A model generated the notes under the pieces. That model did no database searches. It worked only from the letters and a program-made list of their open reading frames with translations, and was not told where the DNA came from. 64,000 nucleotides of DNA, taken from contig CAZKVJ010000005.1 in NCBI GenBank assembly GCA_964556225.1, positions 124,001-188,000 on the forward strand, read 5' to 3'. Source of the stretch: CAZKVJ01 sp964556225 (GTDB lineage: Bacteria > Actinomycetota > Acidimicrobiia > Acidimicrobiales > Ilumatobacteraceae). Position 1 is the first letter of the stretch; each line of letters begins with the position of its first letter. Both the position numbers and the translations under genes were made by a program. Positions 25,084-34,918 of this stretch are shown here, piece after piece.

Positions 25084-26520
25084 TCAGCCATTCGTGGCGC
25101 GGCGCTGCTGCAGCAGCGCCGTCACCGCCTTGCCATCGGCCTTGCCCTTGGACGACCTCATGATGGCACCGACCAGCGCGCCCGCTGCCTTGTCCTCGCC
25201 AGCGGCGTACTTCGCCCAGGCGTCGGGCTGGGCGGCGATCGCCTCGTCCACCAACGACTCCAGCGCGCCGGTGTCGATCGCCTCGAAGCCCTTGGCCGCG
25301 GCGATCGCCGCCGGGTCGCCGCCTCCGGCATCGAGCAGCTCGGCCAGCACCGCCTTGGCCTGGGTGGCAGTCAGCTTCCCACCGGCCTCCAGCGCGGCCA
25401 GCGCCGCCAGGTCGCTCGCCGGCACTCCCGGCGTCGGGCCCTCCTCGGCGTACGCCTGCTGCACGTGGACCAGCACCCGCCCGGCGTCGCCACCGGCATC
25501 GATGGCCGCCAGCACGTAGTCGTCCTGTCCCCGCTCGACCACCACCATGACCGCCTCGCTGTCGGCGGCCGCTCCGGTCGCTGCGGCCAGCCGGGCCCGG
25601 CGCGCCGCCGGCAGCATCGGCAGCGAGTCACGGACCTCGGCGATCCACGCCTCGTCCGGTGCCAGCGGCACCAGGTCCGGCTCGAGGAAGTACCGGTAGT
25701 CGTCGGCGTCCTCCTTCGAGCGCAGCATGTGCGTACGCCCATCGGTCTCGTCCCAGTGACGGGTCTCCTGACGCACCGGCTCACCGGCCTCGAGCAGGTC
25801 GATCTGGCGCCGGGCCTCGTACTCGATCGCCCGTCCCAGCGAGCGGACCGAGTTCACGTTCTTGATCTCGCAGCGGGTGCCGAGCTCCTCGCCAGGCCGG
25901 CGCACCGACACGTTGGCGTCGACGCGCATCGAGCCCTCCTCCATCTTGGCGTCGGAGGCGCCGATGGCGACCAGGATCGCCCGCAGCTCGGTGACGTACT
26001 GGCGGGCCTGCTCGACGGTGCGGATGTCCGGCCGCCCGACGATCTCCACCAGCGGCACGCCGGCGCGGTTGAAGTCGATGAGCGAGTAGTCGCTGCCGTG
26101 GATCCGCCCGCCGGCCCCGCCGTAGTGGGTGGACTTCCCGGTGTCCTCCTCGAGGTGGACCCGCTCGATGCCGATGCGGGTGCCGTCGGGCAGCGCCAGC
26201 CACCCGTCGACGTTCAGCGGCTGGTCGTACTGGCTGATCTGATACGCCTTGGGAAGGTCCGGGTAGAAGTAGTTCTTCCGGTGGAACGTGCTCGGCTGCA
26301 CCTGGCAGTTCAGTGCAAGGCCGATCATCATCGCCAGCTCCACCGCCCGGCGGTTCAGCACCGGCAAGGCGCCAGGCAAGCCGAGGCTGACCGGGTCGAT
26401 GTGCGTGTTCGGGTCGTCACCGAAGCGGTTCGGGCTGGCGCTGAACAGCTTGGTGCGGGTGGCCAGCTCGACGTGTACCTCGAGCCCGACCACCATCTCC
26501 CATCCGTCGATCGTGGTCAT
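25084..26520 (-). CDS. gatB: Asp/Glu-tRNA amidotransferase subunit B
   Basis: A 478-aa tRNA-binding and kinase subunit of GatCAB, which amidates misacylated Glu-tRNA(Gln) and/or Asp-tRNA(Asn). Signature stretches include GLEVHVELATRTKLFS, HRKNYFYPDLPKAYQISQYD, EEDTGKSTHYGG, DFNRAGVPLVEIV and SMRVDANVSVRRPG. The C-terminal YqeY-like tail has the usual GGGDPAAI region. Start overlaps the gatA stop by four bases. The organism therefore likely lacks a direct glutaminyl-tRNA synthetase route, as is usual in Actinobacteria. Confidence 0.95.
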   Translation of the reverse strand: MTTIDGWEMVVGLEVHVELATRTKLFSASPNRFGDDPNTHIDPVSLGLPGALPVLNRRAVELAMMIGLALNCQVQPSTFHRKNYFYPDLPKAYQISQYDQPLNVDGWLALPDGTRIGIERVHLEEDTGKSTHYGGAGGRIHGSDYSLIDFNRAGVPLVEIVGRPDIRTVEQARQYVTELRAILVAIGASDAKMEEGSMRVDANVSVRRPGEELGTRCEIKNVNSVRSLGRAIEYEARRQIDLLEAGEPVRQETRHWDETDGRTHMLRSKEDADDYRYFLEPDLVPLAPDEAWIAEVRDSLPMLPAARRARLAAATGAAADSEAVMVVVERGQDDYVLAAIDAGGDAGRVLVHVQQAYAEEGPTPGVPASDLAALAALEAGGKLTATQAKAVLAELLDAGGGDPAAIAAAKGFEAIDTGALESLVDEAIAAQPDAWAKYAAGEDKAAGALVGAIMRSSKGKADGKAVTALLQQRRATNG

Positions 26521-27959
26521 GACCCGACTCCTGCGCGTTCGAGGGCGGCCGCCACCCGGAACATCACCGCCTCGCCGAGCATGGGCGCCAGCACCTGCAC
26601 GCCGACCGGCAGGCCGCCCGCACCGGTGCCGAACGGCACGCTCATCCCCGGATGGCCGGCCAGGTTCGTCGGGATGGTGTAGGTGTCGCAGAGGTACATC
26701 GCCAGCGGGTTGTCGGTCTTGGCGCCGAGCGGGAAGGCGACGGTCGGCGACGTCGGTGTCAGCAGCACGTCCGCGCTGCGATACGCGGCGTCGAAGTCCT
26801 GGGCGATCAGCCGGCGGACCTTCAGCGCCTTGCCGTAGTAGGCGTCGTAGTAGCCGGCCGACAGGGCGTACGTGCCGAGCATGATGCGACGCTTCACCTC
26901 TGCTCCGAAGCCCGCCTCACGGGTGGCGGCGTACATGGCGTTGGTGTCCGCGGCCGGCACCCGCAAGCCGTAGCGGACGCCGTCGTAGCGGGCCAGGTTG
27001 CTGCTGGCCTCCGCCGGCGCGACCAGGTAGTAGGCGGTGAGCCCGTACGTGAACGCCGGCACCTGCACGTCGACCATCGTGGCGCCGGCGGCGCGCAGGG
27101 CGTCGAAGGCGGCCTCCAGCCGCTCGAGCACATCGGCGTCGGCGCCGCCCGGCAGGTCGACGATCCGTCCGACCCTCAGGCCCTCCACACCCTGGTCGAG
27201 CACCGTCGACAGCGCAGGGGCAGGTTGCGGGATGGACGTGGAGTCGTGCGGATCGTGGCCGCCGATCACCTCCAGCAGCGCGGCGGCGTCGGCAACGGTC
27301 GTGGCGAACGGACCGATCTGGTCGAGGCTCGACGCGAACGCCACCAGGCCCCAGCGCGACACCAGGCCGTAGGTGGGCTTGACGCCGACGACGCCGCACA
27401 GCGCGGCGGGTTGGCGGATCGACCCGCCAGTGTCGCTGCCGAGCGACACGGGGGCGAACCCGGCCGCCACGGCGGCGGCGCTGCCACCGCTGCTGCCGCC
27501 GGGGACGCGCGAGGTGTCGTGGGGGTTGCGGGTGGGCCCGAACGCCGAGTTCTCGGTGCTCGACCCCATGGCGAACTCGTCCAGGTTCGTCTTGCCGATC
27601 GCCACGGCGCCGGCGGCGGCCAGCCGCTTCACGACGGTGGCGTCGTACGGCGGGCGCCACCCCTCGAGGATTCGGCTGCTGCAGGTGGTCGGCACCCCGC
27701 GGGTGCACAGGTTGTCCTTCAGCGCGATCGGCACCCCGGCCAGCGGTCCCGGGTCCTCGCCCCGCGCCACCTGCTCGTCGACGGCGGCGGCGGCGGCACG
27801 GGCCGGCTCGGCCATGACCAGGTTGAACGCGTGCACCTCCGGTTCGCGCTCGGCGATGCGGACGAGGTGCTCGTCGAGCACGTCCAGCGCCCGCCGGCGT
27901 CCGGCGCGCACGTCGGCGGCGATCGCGAGCGCCGTCGTGGCACCCGGCCCGGCGGTCAC
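26517..27959 (-). CDS. gatA: Asp/Glu-tRNA amidotransferase subunit A
   Basis: A 480-aa amidase-signature subunit that releases ammonia from glutamine for GatB. The Ser-cisSer-Lys triad lies in ALKDN (Lys), GSDTGGSIRQPAA (cis-Ser) and PGGSSGGSAAAVAAG (Ser side). Length is normal and the chain intact. The GTG start at 27959 overlaps the gatC stop (GTGA), giving a tightly coupled gatC-gatA-gatB operon. Confidence 0.95.
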   Translation of the reverse strand: MTAGPGATTALAIAADVRAGRRRALDVLDEHLVRIAEREPEVHAFNLVMAEPARAAAAAVDEQVARGEDPGPLAGVPIALKDNLCTRGVPTTCSSRILEGWRPPYDATVVKRLAAAGAVAIGKTNLDEFAMGSSTENSAFGPTRNPHDTSRVPGGSSGGSAAAVAAGFAPVSLGSDTGGSIRQPAALCGVVGVKPTYGLVSRWGLVAFASSLDQIGPFATTVADAAALLEVIGGHDPHDSTSIPQPAPALSTVLDQGVEGLRVGRIVDLPGGADADVLERLEAAFDALRAAGATMVDVQVPAFTYGLTAYYLVAPAEASSNLARYDGVRYGLRVPAADTNAMYAATREAGFGAEVKRRIMLGTYALSAGYYDAYYGKALKVRRLIAQDFDAAYRSADVLLTPTSPTVAFPLGAKTDNPLAMYLCDTYTIPTNLAGHPGMSVPFGTGAGGLPVGVQVLAPMLGEAVMFRVAAALERAGVGS

Positions 27960-28258
27960 AGCTCCATCCCGATGATCGGCGGCACCCGGAAGCGGCCGTC
28001 CTCGGCGTCAGGGGCAGCCGCCAGCACCTCGTCGCGGTCGAGCGTGTCCGCCTCGACGTCGTCGCGCAGCACATTCACGAGCGGGTAGGGCTGGTTCATC
28101 GGCGCCACGTCATCGAGGTCGAGCGCGTCGATGTCGGCGAAGTGGTCGAGCATGCTGGCGAGCTGGCGGGTGTAGACCTCGATCTCCTCGGCGCTCAGCT
28201 CCAGTCGGGCGAGCTTGGCCACCTTCACGATCTCGGCGCCGGTGATACGTTCGGACAC
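27956..28258 (-). CDS. gatC: Asp/Glu-tRNA amidotransferase subunit C
   Basis: A 100-aa helper subunit that wraps around GatA and GatB. VAKLARLELSAEEIE, a helix ending in MLDHFADIDALDLDDVAPM, and the C-terminal FRVPPIIG segment are diagnostic. GTG 28258 is the start. It is the first gene of gatCAB; the upstream gap holds a long inverted repeat that may end the alpha-galactosidase transcript. Confidence 0.92.
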   Translation of the reverse strand: MSERITGAEIVKVAKLARLELSAEEIEVYTRQLASMLDHFADIDALDLDDVAPMNQPYPLVNVLRDDVEADTLDRDEVLAAAPDAEDGRFRVPPIIGMEL

Positions 28259-28322
28259 GGGGTCCGATGCTACGGCTCAGATGGGCCGGATGATGCCCGC
28301 AACCGATCGTCCCTCGCTCGCT

Positions 28323-28394
28323 CGTTCTGGGCACATCGCGCCGACCGCCCGGCTCAACCACCAGGTCGGACGTCGGGCCCGCGTGCCCAGAACG
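28323..28394. terminator. Long 12-bp inverted repeat between alpha-galactosidase and gatC
   Basis: CGTTCTGGGCAC (28323-28334) and GTGCCCAGAACG (28383-28394) are perfectly complementary across 48 bases, and shorter complementary pieces (CCGAC/GTCGG) lie within the loop. It sits 25 bases beyond the alpha-galactosidase stop in the direction of transcription, so it may act as a terminator or 3' structure, although there is no T tract. A 5' leader role for gatC is the alternative. Confidence 0.4.
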
Positions 28395-28419
28395 GATGCA
28401 CACCGCCGCGGCGCGCCCC

Positions 28420-30564
28420 TCACGGCGACTCGACGGCTTGCAGGTGGATCAGCGCGGCCGACTCGGGGAGCAGCGGCGGGGGGCGCACGCCGGCGGCGGC
28501 CAGCTGGCGGCCGGTGAGCACAACACCGTCGGCCATCCATGCCGGCTCCCCCCACGTGAGGCCGCCGAGCTCGCCCGGCAGGCGCAAGCGTGTCAGCCGA
28601 TAGCTACGGTCGGCGTGGAGGCCGGGGAGGCGCAGCGGCCCGGGCACCAGCGGTCCCGACGTGGCCAGCTGCACGTACGCCACCACCGCCGCCGACCGGT
28701 CGGCCGCGTACACGCCGTGCGCCAGCGTGGCCGGGTCATCGAGGTCGAAGCGCACCACGTCGCCGCCGTGCAGCAGCGGGCGCAGCTCCTTGTGCAGCGC
28801 GATCGCGGCCGCCAGCACCTGGCGCTCGTGGTCGTCCATGGCGAGCAGGTCGGCCTCCACGCCGAGGTGCCCGAACAGCGCGGTGACCGCCCGGAACGCC
28901 ATGCGGTGGCGGCGCCCGGTGGTGTGCGCGGTGCCCGGACCGATGTGGGCGCCCATCACCTCCGGCGGCACGAGCATCGACGTGCCTCGCTGGATGAGCT
29001 GGCGCTCCAAGGCGTCGTTGCAGTCGCTGGTCCACACCCGCACCGCCCGACGCAGCACCTCGAGGTCGATGCGCCCCCCGCCGGAGGCGCAGCTCTCCAG
29101 CTCGACGCCGGGGTGACGGGCGGCCAGCTCGTCCATCAGCCGGTACACGGCCTGGGTCTGGCGGTGCGTGCCGGCCGCGCCGCTCGCGCCGCTGCCCTGC
29201 GCGTGGTCCCGGTTCATGTCCCACTTCACGAACGCGATGTCGTGATCGCGCAGCAGCGCGTCGAGCTGGGTGAGCACGTGGTCGAACGCCTCGGGCCGGC
29301 CCAGGTCGAGGACCAGCTGGTTGCGACCCAGCACCGCCTCGTAGCCCTGCGTCGCCAACGCCCACTCGGGGTGAGCCCGGTAGAGGTCGCTGTCGGGGTT
29401 CACCATCTCCGGCTCCACCCAGATCCCGAACTCCATCCCCAGGGCCCGCACGTGGTCGATGAGAGGGGTGAGACCGTCGGGGTACACCTCGGCGTCCACC
29501 CACCAGTCGCCGAGCCCGGCTCGGTCGTCACGGCGGCCGTGGAACCAGCCGTCGTCGAGCACGAAGCGCTCGGCACCGACCTCGGCAGCGGCGGCGGCCA
29601 ACCGGAACAGCCGGTCGAGGTCGTGGTCGAAGTACTGCGCCTCCCATGTGTTGACGAGCACCGGGCGGGGACGGTCCGGACCCGGGTGGTGCGGGCGAGC
29701 GCGCTGGAAGCGGTGGAAGCGCCAGCTTGCCGGCGTCAGACCGTCCGCGGAGTGCACGGCGATCACCTGTGGGGTGCGGTACGACTCGCCCGGCGCGAGG
29801 ACCACCTCGCCGGGGTGCAGGAGCTCGCCGAGCTGCAGGCACCGCCGCCCGTCGGCCAGGCGCTCGGCGGCGACCGAGTGGTTCCCGCTCCAGGCGAGGT
29901 GGGCGCCCCACACCTCGCCGCTCCACTCCCCGAAGCCGGTGGTCCCGGCCCAGACCAGCGGCAGGTGATCATGGGATGTCCGGCCCCTGCGGTTCTCGGC
30001 CACCCAGTTGCCGTCGGCCCACGCCCGGCGCTGTGGCTGCGCCTCGCGACACCAGCGGCCGGTGAAGGTCACCAGCTCGGCAGCGTGCGACGTCAGCGGG
30101 AGCGTGACGTCGAGGCGCTCGAGGAGATAGCGGGTGCTGCCTCGGTTCTCGAGGGTCAGCGCGACCACGAGCGCCTCCGACGACGGGTCGAGTGCGACCT
30201 CCGACACCAGCGAGAGCCCGGCCGCCTCGTCGAGCGACCGAGCGACCAGCCGGGTGCCCTCGACCTCGTGACCGGCCGGCACGAATCGGGGCGCCCACGC
30301 CACCCCACCCGGACGGTGGCCGGCGAGGCCGGGACGACCCGGGTAGCCGGCACCGTGCTCGGGCACCAGTGACAGCGGGGCGTCGCGGTCGAGCCCGGCG
30401 AAGCCCACGGGTCGGTCGAGGGATCGAGCCAGCGCGTCGAGATCGACGCCCGCGCCGAGGCTGGCGCCCCAGTGGAGGATCGCCGGCACGCCGGTGCCGC
30501 AGTCGAGGATCACGCTCGTGGTCGCGGTCGCGAGGTGGACCAGGTCCGCACGGTCGGGGAGCAC
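28420..30564 (-). CDS. GH36 alpha-galactosidase
   Basis: A 714-aa hydrolase of alpha-1,6-linked galactose, as in melibiose and raffinose. An N-terminal beta-supersandwich (about 1-290) precedes a TIM barrel with FVLDDGWFHGRRDD and GIWVEPEMVNPDSDLY. The nucleophile D449 lies in KWDMNRD and the acid/base D514 in WTSDCND. A C-terminal beta domain follows. No signal peptide is seen, so it is probably intracellular. It diverges from galT by only 23 bases, giving a galactose release-and-use pair. The start is GTG. Confidence 0.93.
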   Translation of the reverse strand: MLPDRADLVHLATATTSVILDCGTGVPAILHWGASLGAGVDLDALARSLDRPVGFAGLDRDAPLSLVPEHGAGYPGRPGLAGHRPGGVAWAPRFVPAGHEVEGTRLVARSLDEAAGLSLVSEVALDPSSEALVVALTLENRGSTRYLLERLDVTLPLTSHAAELVTFTGRWCREAQPQRRAWADGNWVAENRRGRTSHDHLPLVWAGTTGFGEWSGEVWGAHLAWSGNHSVAAERLADGRRCLQLGELLHPGEVVLAPGESYRTPQVIAVHSADGLTPASWRFHRFQRARPHHPGPDRPRPVLVNTWEAQYFDHDLDRLFRLAAAAAEVGAERFVLDDGWFHGRRDDRAGLGDWWVDAEVYPDGLTPLIDHVRALGMEFGIWVEPEMVNPDSDLYRAHPEWALATQGYEAVLGRNQLVLDLGRPEAFDHVLTQLDALLRDHDIAFVKWDMNRDHAQGSGASGAAGTHRQTQAVYRLMDELAARHPGVELESCASGGGRIDLEVLRRAVRVWTSDCNDALERQLIQRGTSMLVPPEVMGAHIGPGTAHTTGRRHRMAFRAVTALFGHLGVEADLLAMDDHERQVLAAAIALHKELRPLLHGGDVVRFDLDDPATLAHGVYAADRSAAVVAYVQLATSGPLVPGPLRLPGLHADRSYRLTRLRLPGELGGLTWGEPAWMADGVVLTGRQLAAAGVRPPPLLPESAALIHLQAVESP

Positions 30565-30587
30565 CGGCCCACGTTACGGTGTGCCGG

Positions 30588-31419
<832 letters not shown>

Positions 31420-31430
<11 letters not shown>

Positions 31431-32310
31431 CGGGCTCGTCCCCGCCGACCGCCTCGGCCGGCTCCTCGGCCGGCTCGTCGGGCGCCGGCTGCAGGGCGGG
31501 CGGCAGCGGGGCGGTCTGGCCGCGGTGGCGGGCCCAGTCGATGACCAAGAACGCGAGCGACCCGACGATCAGCACGAGGGCCATCCACTGGTTGAGCCGC
31601 AGCCCGCCGCCCTCCTTGGCCGGGTCGATGCGCAACCCCTCGATCCAGAAGCGCCCGAGCCCGTAGCCCAGCGTGTAGAAGGCCAGCAGGCGGCCCGGCC
31701 ACAGCCGGAACCGGCGGTCGATCCACAGCAGCACGAACATCAGTGCCAGGTTCCAGAGCGACTCGTAGAGGAAGGTGGGGTGGAACGTGGTGCCGGCCGG
31801 ATAGCCGGCCGCGATCGCCTTGTCGTCGGACACCTCCAGCGCCCACGGCAGGTCCGTGGGGCGCCCGAACAGCTCCTGGTTCCACCAGTTGCCGATGCGC
31901 CCGATCGCCTGTGCCAGCGCCAGCGCCGGGGCCACGCAGTTGAGCCCCCAGCCGAGCGGGATGTGGCGGTGCCGCCCGGCCAGCAGACCGACGACCACCC
32001 CGAGGAAGATGCCGCCGGGGATGCCGAGACCGCCCTCCCAGATGCGAACGATCTTGCCCGGGTCGTCCTCGAACAGCTGCCAGTCCGTGATCACGTGGTA
32101 CAGGCGCGCCCCGATGACGCCCGCCGGCACGGCCCACAGCGCGATGTAGCTGACGTCGTCGCGGGTGCCGATGCCCTTCTCCTCGAAGCGCCGCCCCGCC
32201 AGCCACACCGCGGCGATCACCCCGATCGCGATCATCAGCCCGTACGCGTTGAGCTGCAGCGGGCCGATCTCGAGCGTGCCCGACGACGGGCTCGGGATGG
32301 TCGCGAGCAT
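31420..32310 (-). CDS. lgt: Prolipoprotein diacylglyceryl transferase
   Basis: A 296-aa polytopic membrane enzyme that attaches diacylglycerol to the lipobox Cys of prelipoproteins, the first step of lipoprotein maturation. Seven or so membrane segments are visible. WEGGLGIPGGIFLG and the Lgt signature IGRIGNWWNQELFGRPT carry the conserved phosphatidylglycerol-binding residues. The acidic, Pro/Glu-rich C-terminal tail is variable in the family. Several lipoproteins (Sco, PCuAC, TlpA-like) and an Lnt-like protein occur elsewhere in the window. Confidence 0.93.
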
Positions 32311-32353
32311 GGCGGTGTTCTATCGCGCCAGGGCGCGCATCGCCCGGCACGGA

Positions 32354-32369
32354 TTGACCCGCCGGTCAA
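32354..32369. promoter_or_regulatory. TetR-type operator (TTGACC-4-GGTCAA)
   Basis: TTGACC at 32354-32359 and GGTCAA at 32364-32369 form a perfect inverted repeat 20 bases upstream of the TetR gene start (32390) and 43 bases from the divergent lgt start. It is well placed for autorepression and possibly control of lgt. Binding is inferred. Confidence 0.6.
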
Positions 32370-32389
32370 GGGCTGGTTGACTCCCGGCC

Positions 32390-33004
32390 ATGGCAGGGGC
32401 CACGCGCTTGACGGAGCAGGGCCGCGAGCGCAAGCAGCAGCTGCTCGACGCCGCGTCGGAGCTGTTCGCCAGCCGCGGCTACGAGTCGACCCGCATCGCC
32501 GACATCTGCGCCGCGGCGGGGGTGGCCAAGGGGCTCTTCTACTGGTACTTCGACACCAAGGACAGCCTCTTCGCCGAGCTGGTGCGCAGCATGCGCCTGG
32601 CGCTGCGCCGGGCCCAAGCCGCGGCCATGGACCCCCGGACCGACCCGGTGGCCCGCATCCGAGCCGGCTCCGAGGCCACCATGCGCTTCATGGCCGAGCA
32701 TCGCGCCTACTACGCGCTCTTGGACCACGAGCGTGTCGGCACCCACGACCCTGCGGTGGCCGACACCTTGAGCGAGGGCGCCGAGGTCTATGCCAGCGAC
32801 GTCGAGCGGTTGGTGCGCGAGGGTCAGGCGCTCGGGCTGATCCCCGACGCCGATCCGCGCCTCATCGCCGCCGGTGTGGTGGGAACGGTGTCGAGCTTCG
32901 GACACGCGATGCGCTCCGGACGGCTCACCCAGGATCCCGACGAGCTCGCCGCCTTCGTGGGCGAGTGGGTCGAGCGGGCCGTCGCGGGGACCCGGCCCGG
33001 CTGA
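32390..33004 (+). CDS. TetR/AcrR family transcriptional regulator
   Basis: A 204-aa regulator. The N-terminal helix-turn-helix (about 12-60) reads LLDAASELFASRGYESTRIADICAAAGVAKGLFYWYFDTKDSLF, a standard TetR pattern; the C-terminal half is an all-helical ligand-binding domain. The ligand is unknown. It diverges from lgt over a 79-base gap with a TTGACC/GGTCAA palindrome and converges on the TPR/HD-GYP gene. Its target could simply be itself. Confidence 0.85.
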   Translation: MAGATRLTEQGRERKQQLLDAASELFASRGYESTRIADICAAAGVAKGLFYWYFDTKDSLFAELVRSMRLALRRAQAAAMDPRTDPVARIRAGSEATMRFMAEHRAYYALLDHERVGTHDPAVADTLSEGAEVYASDVERLVREGQALGLIPDADPRLIAAGVVGTVSSFGHAMRSGRLTQDPDELAAFVGEWVERAVAGTRPG

Positions 33005-33009
33005 CCAGC

Positions 33010-34779
33010 TCAGGCCTCGTCGGCCACGCTCACCCCGGCGACGGGGGTCGGGTCCTCGTGACGGAGCCACGACTCGAACGCCGCCACCACCCCGGGGTCG
33101 AACTTGGTGCCGGCCTGGGCGACGATGTAGCGAGCCGCTTCCTCGTGCGACCACGGTCCCCGGTGCGTGCGACGGGAGACCAGCGCGTCGTAGACGTCGG
33201 CCACGGCGACGATGCGAGCCGACAGCGGGATGTCGGTACCGGCGAGCCCGGCCGGATAGCCCGAGCCGTCCCAGCGCTCGTGGTGCGCGACGGCCACCTC
33301 GGCGGCGAGCTGCACCAACGGCAACGTGCTGCCCCCCAGGATCTGGGCGCCGATCTCGGTGTGGCGCTGCACCTCGCGGCGGTCGTCGGGGGTGAGCGGC
33401 CCGGGGTTGTGGAGGATCCGCTCGGAGATCCCCAGCTTGCCGATGTCGTGCAGGCGTGCCGCCCGTCGCAGCTGCTCGGCCCACAGCGGCGACTGCGCCA
33501 GGCGCAGGGCCAGGTCGGCGGCCAGGTCGCCCACGCGGCAGTGGTGGGCGAGCTCGTTCGGCGCGTCGCCCTCGGCGAGCGCGGCCAGGCGCTCCAGCGC
33601 GGCGAGCTGGAAGGTCTCGATCGACGAGGTGCGCCCCTGCACCAGCTCCTCGAGCTCGGTGGTGCGCAGGCGCAGGATCTCCGCCTGCTGGCGGGCCTGT
33701 TCGGTGTCGTGCGCGATCTGGAGGGTCCGGATCCGAAGGTCCGTGCCCTCGTTGAACAGCGCCAGGTTGACCTCGAAGCGCGCCTCTTGGTGGGCCAGCG
33801 CCTCCTCGAAGCGGCCCAGCGTCTTGAGCGTGTTGGCCAGCTCGGTGTGCACCTCGAGCTCGGTGGACTTCGAACCAGCCAGCTTCGAGTCCGAGCCAGC
33901 CGCTCGGGCCATCTCCAGCGCCTGCTCGAGATGCTCGAGCGCCCGCTCGCCGTCGCCGCCGGCGGTGGCACAGCGTCCCAGGTTCAGCTGGATCTCGGCT
34001 CGCGCCAGCGGGTTGGCCTCGCCGCCGTCTGCCTCACTGCGGTCGAGGGCGTCGATGGCCTGGACCAAGAGGTCCTCCGCGCCGCGCACGTCGCCGAGGC
34101 CGAGGAACACCTTCCCGAGGATGTTCAGAACGTCGGGCACGAAGGCCGGGGCGTGGGTACGGGACAGCTCGAGCGCTTGCTCGCCCAGGCTCGCCGCCAG
34201 CAGATACTCCCGTCGCTCGGCGCGGATCATCGCCATGTTGGCCAGAGTGAGCGCATCGAAGTCCGGGCGCTCGAGCACGCGGTTCGCCGCCAGCGCCGCC
34301 TCGTAGGTGACCACCGCCCGGTCGGTGTCGCCGAGCGCCTGGTAGATGGAGGCGACGGCGTTCAGCAGGTTGCCCTCGTCGACCCGATGGTCCGTAGCCC
34401 GGTAGCGGTCGACGGCATCGAGGCAGCACGACAGGGCTTCGCTGTAGTTCCCGGCGCCGAACTGCACGATCCCCATGAGGTTCAGCGCCCACGCGAGGAC
34501 CACGTTGGCGCCGGCTTCCATGGCCAGGTCACGGGCTTCGACGGCGAGGGCGAAGGCCTCGTCGGCCTTCCCGGCGTAGTACTGCAGCGACGCCAGCCGG
34601 TAGAGGGCCTCGGCCTCGCCGGCACGGTCGCCGTGAGCGTGGGCGAGCGAGCGGGCCTGCTGCACGAGCACCAGCGCGGCCGCCGGATCGGTCTGTTCGT
34701 GGTGGCGCGCCCGAGCCAGCAGGTCGCGCACCTCGTGCGATCCCTGCCCGGGAGTGGTGACGACGCCGTGTCCCGCCAA
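33010..34779 (-). CDS. TPR protein with C-terminal HD-GYP phosphodiesterase domain
   Basis: A 589-aa soluble protein. Residues about 15-345 are tetratricopeptide-like repeats (ALNLMGIVQFGAGNYSEAL and similar), 350-385 a coiled coil, and 400-580 an HD-GYP domain. The HD dyad is at H444-D445 (LHDIGK) and the GYP at 506-508 (HHERWDGSGYP), so the cyclic-di-GMP phosphodiesterase residues are intact. The TPR part probably senses a partner protein. TTG 34779 is chosen because GGAGG lies five bases upstream; no ATG fits before the divergent M48 gene. The start codon choice is moderately sure. Confidence 0.82.
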   Translation of the reverse strand: MAGHGVVTTPGQGSHEVRDLLARARHHEQTDPAAALVLVQQARSLAHAHGDRAGEAEALYRLASLQYYAGKADEAFALAVEARDLAMEAGANVVLAWALNLMGIVQFGAGNYSEALSCCLDAVDRYRATDHRVDEGNLLNAVASIYQALGDTDRAVVTYEAALAANRVLERPDFDALTLANMAMIRAERREYLLAASLGEQALELSRTHAPAFVPDVLNILGKVFLGLGDVRGAEDLLVQAIDALDRSEADGGEANPLARAEIQLNLGRCATAGGDGERALEHLEQALEMARAAGSDSKLAGSKSTELEVHTELANTLKTLGRFEEALAHQEARFEVNLALFNEGTDLRIRTLQIAHDTEQARQQAEILRLRTTELEELVQGRTSSIETFQLAALERLAALAEGDAPNELAHHCRVGDLAADLALRLAQSPLWAEQLRRAARLHDIGKLGISERILHNPGPLTPDDRREVQRHTEIGAQILGGSTLPLVQLAAEVAVAHHERWDGSGYPAGLAGTDIPLSARIVAVADVYDALVSRRTHRGPWSHEEAARYIVAQAGTKFDPGVVAAFESWLRHEDPTPVAGVSVADEA

Positions 34780-34795
34780 CGTTGCCTCCTCCCAC

Positions 34796-34817
34796 GTTCT
34801 CGGCGGACACCGAGAAC
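34796..34817. promoter_or_regulatory. 8-6-8 inverted repeat upstream of the HD-GYP gene
   Basis: GTTCTCGG (34796-34803) and CCGAGAAC (34810-34817) are perfectly complementary around six bases. The site lies 17 bases before the TTG start of the HD-GYP gene, just outside its ribosome-binding site, in the divergent gap with the M48 peptidase. It could be an operator or a small RNA hairpin that affects translation start. Confidence 0.45.
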
Positions 34818-34918
34818 CGTACGAGACGACGCAGTGTAGCGCAGTGACCGCTATCTGTGGCAAGTCCTCCACTCCGGGCGGTCGTCGGTCGCGCGCCTCG
34901 TATCGTGGCGAACGACCC

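Noticed and set aside
31525..34839. A 1104-codon open frame on the plus strand across lgt, tetR and the HD-GYP gene
   Set aside because: It is antisense to, or out of frame with, three well-supported genes. Its composition is the Arg/Ala/Gly/His-rich type produced by GC-rich shadow frames, with no recognizable domain.
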